Assembly (NCBI GenBank): GCA_014843695.1
Contig: CM026390.1
Location: 92,120,531-92,184,530, forward strand
Direction: 5' to 3'
Origin: Archivesica marissinica
Taxonomy: Eukaryota; Mollusca; Bivalvia; Venerida; Vesicomyidae
DNA length: 64,000 nucleotides
Shown here: in pieces, positions 58,963 through 64,000 of the stretch
How positions within the stretch are numbered: the stretch's first letter is position 1
How the letters are laid out: each line of letters starts with the position of its first letter
Notes under the pieces: model-generated
What the model was told of the DNA's origin: nothing
Database searches by the model: none
Seen by the model: the letters and a program-made list of their open reading frames with translations, nothing else
Made by a program: the position numbers and the translations under genes

Positions 58963-59110
58963 TGATGATGACAGTTTTGTCATACCAGAGCTACCCAGTG
59001 GTCGGGAACTGTTGGTCAATATCCGCTCCACATGGGGAGATAAACACTACGTTGGCTTCACTGGGATAGAGGTCTTCTCTTCCACCGGGGAGCAGATTAC
59101 AATATCAAAA
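58963..59110 (+). CDS. KATNIP: KATNIP exon 13: start of second DUF4457-like module
   Basis: The acceptor is gtctatttttag ending at 58962 and the donor is AAAA/gtaagg at 59111. The exon is 148 bases, entering in phase 2 and leaving in phase 0. The peptide contains ELLVNIRSTWGDKHYVGFTG then IEVFSSTGEQITISK. It aligns by eye with exon 1 (VKSNWGHSMRLGLTELQVYD...PIS), sharing the x-S-x-W-G, G-(L/F)-T and V-(Y/F) positions and the same exit phase. That is the main evidence for two DUF4457-like copies. The next exon is not visible; a 1000-N gap starts 550 bases downstream. Confidence 0.88.
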
Positions 59111-59141
59111 GTAAGGTGTTTTGTATTTTTCACTTGAGGTC

Positions 59142-59402
59142 CGCCTCCGTGGTCGAGTGGTTAAGGTTGCTGACTTGTATACCACTGTAACCTATCATCA
59201 TTGATGGTCACGGGTTCGAGCCCCGCTCAGACCGTGTCTCATTTATATGAAAAAGTTGGCAGTTTCTTATGGAGGTTGGTGCACCCAAGTACTGGTTAAC
59301 CGCTGGAGCCTGCCCAGGAAAGGTGTTGTTAGGTAAACTACCTGCCAGCGATATAGCCCAAAATGGTGCTGATGCAGGCGTAAAACCTGAAATATAACAT
59401 AT
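59142..59402 (+). mobile_element. SINE-D, full length, 31 bases after the exon 13 donor
   Basis: Head ggtccgcctccgtggtcgag, B box cgggttcgagccccg, middle atggaggttggtgcacccaa, and tail ctgcccaggaaaggtgttgt to acctgaaatataacat. Confidence 0.88.
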
Positions 59403-59660
59403 AACATAATTTTCACTTGATACCAGGTACCAATCATATTTTCAGATATACAATTATGTTGTTATTTCAGTATTGTTAAGGAGAGACATTAATCAGTTAC
59501 TGCCCCTGAATGCTCATAACAGTAGATTGGTCCTTTTAATTGGATTCCTCTGTTTTTATCGTTGTTTCCTATGCACCACATGCTATCGGTTTTTATCCGT
59601 TTTCTCATCTTATAATTATTAAATCTTGACAGATATTTCTACAGCATATATCCAATGAAT
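59403..59660. other. Plain intron before the gap
   Basis: AT-rich. Nothing recognisable. Confidence 0.35.
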
Positions 59661-60660
59661 NNNNNNNNNNNNNNNNNNNNNNNNNNNNNNNNNNNNNNNN
59701 NNNNNNNNNNNNNNNNNNNNNNNNNNNNNNNNNNNNNNNNNNNNNNNNNNNNNNNNNNNNNNNNNNNNNNNNNNNNNNNNNNNNNNNNNNNNNNNNNNNN
59801 NNNNNNNNNNNNNNNNNNNNNNNNNNNNNNNNNNNNNNNNNNNNNNNNNNNNNNNNNNNNNNNNNNNNNNNNNNNNNNNNNNNNNNNNNNNNNNNNNNNN
59901 NNNNNNNNNNNNNNNNNNNNNNNNNNNNNNNNNNNNNNNNNNNNNNNNNNNNNNNNNNNNNNNNNNNNNNNNNNNNNNNNNNNNNNNNNNNNNNNNNNNN
60001 NNNNNNNNNNNNNNNNNNNNNNNNNNNNNNNNNNNNNNNNNNNNNNNNNNNNNNNNNNNNNNNNNNNNNNNNNNNNNNNNNNNNNNNNNNNNNNNNNNNN
60101 NNNNNNNNNNNNNNNNNNNNNNNNNNNNNNNNNNNNNNNNNNNNNNNNNNNNNNNNNNNNNNNNNNNNNNNNNNNNNNNNNNNNNNNNNNNNNNNNNNNN
60201 NNNNNNNNNNNNNNNNNNNNNNNNNNNNNNNNNNNNNNNNNNNNNNNNNNNNNNNNNNNNNNNNNNNNNNNNNNNNNNNNNNNNNNNNNNNNNNNNNNNN
60301 NNNNNNNNNNNNNNNNNNNNNNNNNNNNNNNNNNNNNNNNNNNNNNNNNNNNNNNNNNNNNNNNNNNNNNNNNNNNNNNNNNNNNNNNNNNNNNNNNNNN
60401 NNNNNNNNNNNNNNNNNNNNNNNNNNNNNNNNNNNNNNNNNNNNNNNNNNNNNNNNNNNNNNNNNNNNNNNNNNNNNNNNNNNNNNNNNNNNNNNNNNNN
60501 NNNNNNNNNNNNNNNNNNNNNNNNNNNNNNNNNNNNNNNNNNNNNNNNNNNNNNNNNNNNNNNNNNNNNNNNNNNNNNNNNNNNNNNNNNNNNNNNNNNN
60601 NNNNNNNNNNNNNNNNNNNNNNNNNNNNNNNNNNNNNNNNNNNNNNNNNNNNNNNNNNNN
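59661..60660. other. Assembly gap (1000 N)
   Basis: Exactly 1000 unresolved bases. The 36-bp array starts at its right edge but not at its left, so an unknown length of array and possibly exons may be missing. Confidence 0.99.
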
Positions 60661-63120
60661 TGCTCAGTAGCTCCAGCACTATTGCCCTTCTCCCGGTGCT
60701 CAGTAGCTCCAGCACTATTGCCCTTCTCCCAGTGCTCAGTAGCTCCAGCACTATTGCCCTTCTCCCAGTGCTCAGTAACTCCAGCACTATTGCCCTTCTC
60801 CTGGTGCTCAGTAGCTCCATCACTATTGCCCTTCTCCCGATGCTCAGTAGCTCCAGCACTATTGCCCTTCTCCCAGTGCTCAGTAACTCCAGCACTATTG
60901 CCCTTCTCCCAGTGCTCAGTAACTCCAGCACTATTGCCCATCTCCCGTGCTCAGTAGCTCCAGCACTATTGCCCTTCCCGGTGCTCAGTAGCTCCAGCAC
61001 TATTGCCCTTCTCCCGATGCTCAGTAACTCCAGCACTATTGCCCTTCTCCCGGTGCTCAGTAACACCAGCACTATTACCCTTCTCCCAGTGCTCAGTAGC
61101 TCCAGCACTATTGCCCTTCTCCCGGTGCTCAGTAGCTCCAGCACTATTGCCCTTCTCCCGGTGCTCAGTAGCTCCAGCACTATTGCCCTTCTCCCGGTGC
61201 TCAGTAGCTCCAGCACTATTGCCCTTCTCCCGGTGCTCAGTAGCTCCAGCACTATTGCCCTTCTCCCAGTGCTCAGTAGCTCCAGCACTATTGCCCTTCT
61301 CCCAGTGCTCAGTAACTCCAGCACTATTGCCCTTCTCCCGGTGCTCAGTAGCTCCAGCACTATTGCCCTTCTCCCAGTGCCCAGTAGCTCCAGCACTATT
61401 GCCCTTCTCCCAGTGCTCAGTAGCTCCAGCACTATTGCCCTTCTCCCAGTCTAGTAGCTCCAGCACTATTGCCCTTCTCCCGGTGCTCAGTAACTCCAGC
61501 ACTATTGCCCTTCTCCCGATGCTCAGTAACTCCAGCACTATTGCCCTTCTCCCAGTGCTCAGTAGCTCCAGCACTATTGCCCTTCTCCCGGTGCTCAGTA
61601 GCTCCAGAACTATTGCCCTTCTCCCAGTGCTCAGTAGCTCCAGCACTATTGCCCATCTCCCGGTGCTCAGTAGCTCCAGCACTATTGCCCTTCTCCCGGT
61701 GCTCAGTAGCTCCAGCACTATTGCCCTTCTCCCAGTGCTCAGTAGCTCCAGCACTATTGCCCTTCTCCCAGTGCTCAGTAACTCCAGCACTATTGCCCTT
61801 CTCCTGGTGCTCAGTTGCTCCATCACTATTGCCCTTCTCCCGATGCTCAGTAGCTCCAGCACTATTGCCCTTCTCCCAGTGCCTAGTAACTCCAGCACTA
61901 TTGCCCTTCTCCCAGTGCTCAGTAGCTCCAGCACTATTGCCCTTCTCCCAGTGCCTAGTAGCTTTAGCACTATTGCCCTTCTCCCGGTGCTCAGTAACTC
62001 CAGCACTATTGCCCTCCCGATGCTCAGTAGCTCCCGCACTATTGCCCTTCTCCCAGTGCTCAGTAACTCCAGCACTATTGCCCTTCTCCCAGTGCTCAGT
62101 AGCTCCAGCACTATTGCCCTTCTTCCAGTGCTCGTTAGCTCCAGCACTATTGCCCTTCTCCCAGTGCTCAGTAACTCCAGCACTATTGCCCTTCTTCCGA
62201 TACTCAGTAACTCCAGCACTATTGCCCTTCTCCCAGTGCCTAGTAGCTCCAGCACTATTGCCCTTCTCCTAGTGCTCAGTAGCTCCAGCACTATTGCCCT
62301 TCTCCCAGTGCCTAGTAGCTTTAGCACTATTGCCCTTCTCCCGGTGCTCAGTAACTCCAGCACTATTGCCCTTCTCCCGATGCTCAGTAGCTCCCGCACT
62401 ATTGCCCTTCTCCCAGTGCTCAGTAACTCCAGCACTATTGCCCTTCTCCCAGTGCTCAGTAGCTCCAGCACTATTGCTCTTCTTCCAGTGCTCAGTAGCT
62501 CCAGCACTATTGCCCTTCTCCCAGTGCTCAGTAACTCCAGCACTATTGCCCTTCTCCCAGTGCTCAGTAGCTCCAGCACTATTGCCCTTCTCCCAGTGCT
62601 CAGTAACTCCAGCACTATTGCCCTTCTCCCGGGCTCAGTAGCTCCCGCACTATTGCCCTTCTCCCAGTGCTCAGTAGCTCCAGCACTATTGCCCTTCCCG
62701 GTGCTCAGTAACTCCAGCACTATTGCCCTTCTCCCGGTGCTCAGTAACTCCAGCACTATTGCCCTTCTTCCAGTGCTCAGTAGCTCCAGCACTATTGCCC
62801 TTCTCCCGGTGCTCAGTAACTCCAGCACTATTGCCCTTCTCCCGGTGCTCAGTAGCTCCAGCACTATTGCCCTTCTCCCAGTGCTCAGTAACTCCAGCAC
62901 TATTGCCCTTCTCCCGGTGCTCAGTAGCTCCAGCACTATTGCCCTTCTCCCAGTGCTCAGTAGCTCCAGCACTATTGCCCTTCTCCTGGTGCTCAGTAAC
63001 TCCAGCACTATTGCCCTTCTCCCAGTGCTCAGTAGCTCCAGCACTATTGCCCTTCTCCCGATGCTCAGTAGCTCCCGCACTATTGCCCTTCTCCCAGTGC
63101 CTAGTAGCTCCAGCACTATT
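60661..63120. repeat. 36-bp minisatellite, about 68 copies
   Basis: Units contain gctcagtagctccagcacta and ttgcccttctcccag, with agtaac/agtagc and cccgg/cccag/ccgat variants. The 36-base period gives open frames of 700 residues or more on both strands (ELLSTGRRAIVL and LSSSSTIALLPV repeats). These are present in opposite strands and several frames at once, which argues against a gene. Confidence 0.96.
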
Positions 63121-63331
63121 CCCCTTGAATTGCTAAAAACTGTCCGTCCAGTCCAACATCTTAATTAAATTAAAAACTAAAATATATGTATCCACATTCT
63201 GGATTACAATAGACCAAAAATAAATAGATTTGTTCAGTAACTACACAGTTATTGGTCTTGATATGCTGAATAATGTGTGTCCCCCATTACTTTCAAATTG
63301 GATTGATGGAATTTCATTACATTTGACACTT
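63121..63331. other. Plain spacer
   Basis: AT-rich. Nothing recognisable. Confidence 0.3.
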
Positions 63332-63531
63332 ACAGTCAAACCTGTGTTAGTTGTCACTTCCATTAAGTAGCCAAATTATTAGTGGTCACCTCCATTAAGC
63401 AGCCAAACTGTGTTAAACAGCCTGATTCCCAATATGTTGCTATATACATGTGCCCTCTATTAAGCAGCCACCTATGCTAAGCAGCCACGTTCTTTGATTC
63501 CCTTGGCTGGCTGCTTAAGACAGGTTTGACT
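63332..63531. mobile_element. Mariner-like MITE
   Basis: It starts cagtcaaacctgtgttag after TA and ends ctgcttaagacaggtttgactg before TA (63532-63533). Its interior has several degraded copies of attaagcagcca. It is the same family as 15047-15532, and another copy begins at the window's last 11 bases (acagtcaaacc). Confidence 0.75.
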
Positions 63532-63765
63532 GTACATGTAACCCCATACTACCGTACAGATTGTCTATTAGTAAGCCACGTTCTTTGATTCCCTTGGCTG
63601 GCTGCTTAAGACAGGTTTGACTGTACATGTAACCCCATACTACCGTACAGATTGTCTATTAGTAAGCCACGTTCTTTGATTCACTTGGCTGGCTGCATAA
63701 GACAGGTTTGACTGTACATGTAACCCCATACTACCGTACAGATTGTCTATTAGTAACATGGCAAG
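63484..63765. repeat. 91-bp tandem repeat, 3 copies, including the MITE end
   Basis: Starts at 63484, 63575 and 63666 (gccacgttctttgattc) are 91 bases apart. Each unit contains the MITE terminus and a flank (ccccatactaccgtacagat). The transposon end and its flank were therefore duplicated together. Confidence 0.92.
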
Positions 63766-64000
63766 AACTTGCTGGAAATCAATAATATGTCGTATATTAC
63801 ATGCTGTCCCATCAGATCTCGCCTGCAACTCCACTTGCAAATATGCTTCCTACATCCACATTGTGAACGGTCTCAGGGGGGGGATATCAATTCATCAAAT
63901 TGCTTTGTTTCCAATTGCAAATGCTGCATATCCTTGTAAGCAGCACCAGTGAATGTTTGATCCAATATCTTGATCATTAATTGGGAATTACAGTCAAACC
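63766..64000. other. Plain spacer to window end
   Basis: A 69-residue + frame (63743-63952) has no recognisable motif. The last bases begin another mariner-like MITE terminus. Confidence 0.35.

Larger units (their letters stand above)
2736..59110 (+). other. KATNIP: KATNIP-like gene (13 visible exons), partial at both ends
   Basis: Thirteen exons with AG/GT borders can be chained on the + strand with matching codon phase at eleven of twelve junctions. Together they encode about 1,090 residues. The order is DUF4457-like module, then a Ser/Pro/Lys-rich linker with a poly-Gln tract, then a second DUF4457-like start. That order, together with the conserved-looking ESWGSLSQFNKCQRGRLS segment before the second module, is what I recognise as KATNIP. 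In vertebrates KATNIP associates with the microtubule-severing enzyme katanin, localises to basal bodies and cilia, and is mutated in Joubert syndrome 26. The vertebrate protein is about 1,600 residues, so roughly a third is missing here. N-terminal exons probably lie before position 1. The remaining second-DUF4457 exons lie in the gap or beyond the window. No promoter, start codon or stop codon is identified. Intron lengths run from 113 bases to 18.8 kb, and the long ones are filled with minisatellites. Confidence 0.85.

Noticed and set aside
60966..63168. Open frames of 716 (minus) and 721 (plus) residues
   Set aside because: The 36-bp unit is a multiple of three, so frames without stops stay open on both strands at once. 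The peptide is only the repeat and has no start context or splice support.

Overview
The window looks like eukaryotic nuclear DNA from an invertebrate animal, most likely a lophotrochozoan and probably a bivalve mollusc. That taxon is an inference from the AT-rich intronic sequence, several tRNA-headed SINE families of the kind common in molluscs, small DNA elements, and a large load of tandem repeats. No species can be named from the sequence alone. No bacterial operon, CRISPR array or rRNA is visible. Two runs of exactly 1000 N (29886-30885 and 59661-60660) are assembly gaps.

I can support one protein-coding gene. It lies on the + strand and fills almost the whole window: thirteen internal exons between 2736 and 59110, about 3.28 kb of coding sequence (about 1,090 residues). 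I call it the orthologue of KATNIP (katanin-interacting protein, KIAA0556), a cilium and basal-body protein with repeated DUF4457 domains. Exons 1-3 carry one DUF4457-like module, exons 3-11 a long low-complexity linker, and exons 12-13 lead into a second module whose motif pattern matches the first. Splice sites and codon phases agree at eleven of the twelve junctions. The exception, exon 6 to exon 7, is flagged. No start codon, stop codon or promoter was identified, so the gene very likely continues beyond both ends of the visible exon set.

The rest is intron. By summing my coordinates, about 33 kb of the 62 kb of determined sequence is tandem array, with units from 12 to about 119 bp. Two arrays begin exactly at the 5' splice donor of their intron (after exon 5 at 36712 and after exon 10 at 47499), so they multiply donor-like and acceptor-like motifs tens to hundreds of times. 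In several other introns the array lies within a few hundred bases of the donor.

Between the arrays lie at least five SINE families, called A to E here, with tRNA-like heads and partly shared tails. There are also short non-autonomous DNA elements: hAT-like with CAGGG termini and 8-bp target duplications, TTAA-flanked piggyBac/Kolobok-like, TA-flanked mariner-like, and two with 9-10 bp duplications. Several are nested, for example a SINE in a hAT-like element in a minisatellite, and a TTAA element in a hAT-like MITE. Some have expanded internally into minisatellites. Layout: 1-2735 array and MITE; 2736-4969 exons 1-3; 4970-23765 one 18.8 kb intron full of arrays, SINEs and MITEs; 23766-24860 large exon 4; 24861-36578 intron with a 4.9 kb 53-bp array and gap; 36579-47498 exons 5-10 separated by minisatellites; 47499-56042 the 26-bp giant array with a hAT-like insertion; 56043-59110 exons 11-13; 59111-64000 intron or downstream sequence with a gap, a 36-bp array and a mariner-like MITE.
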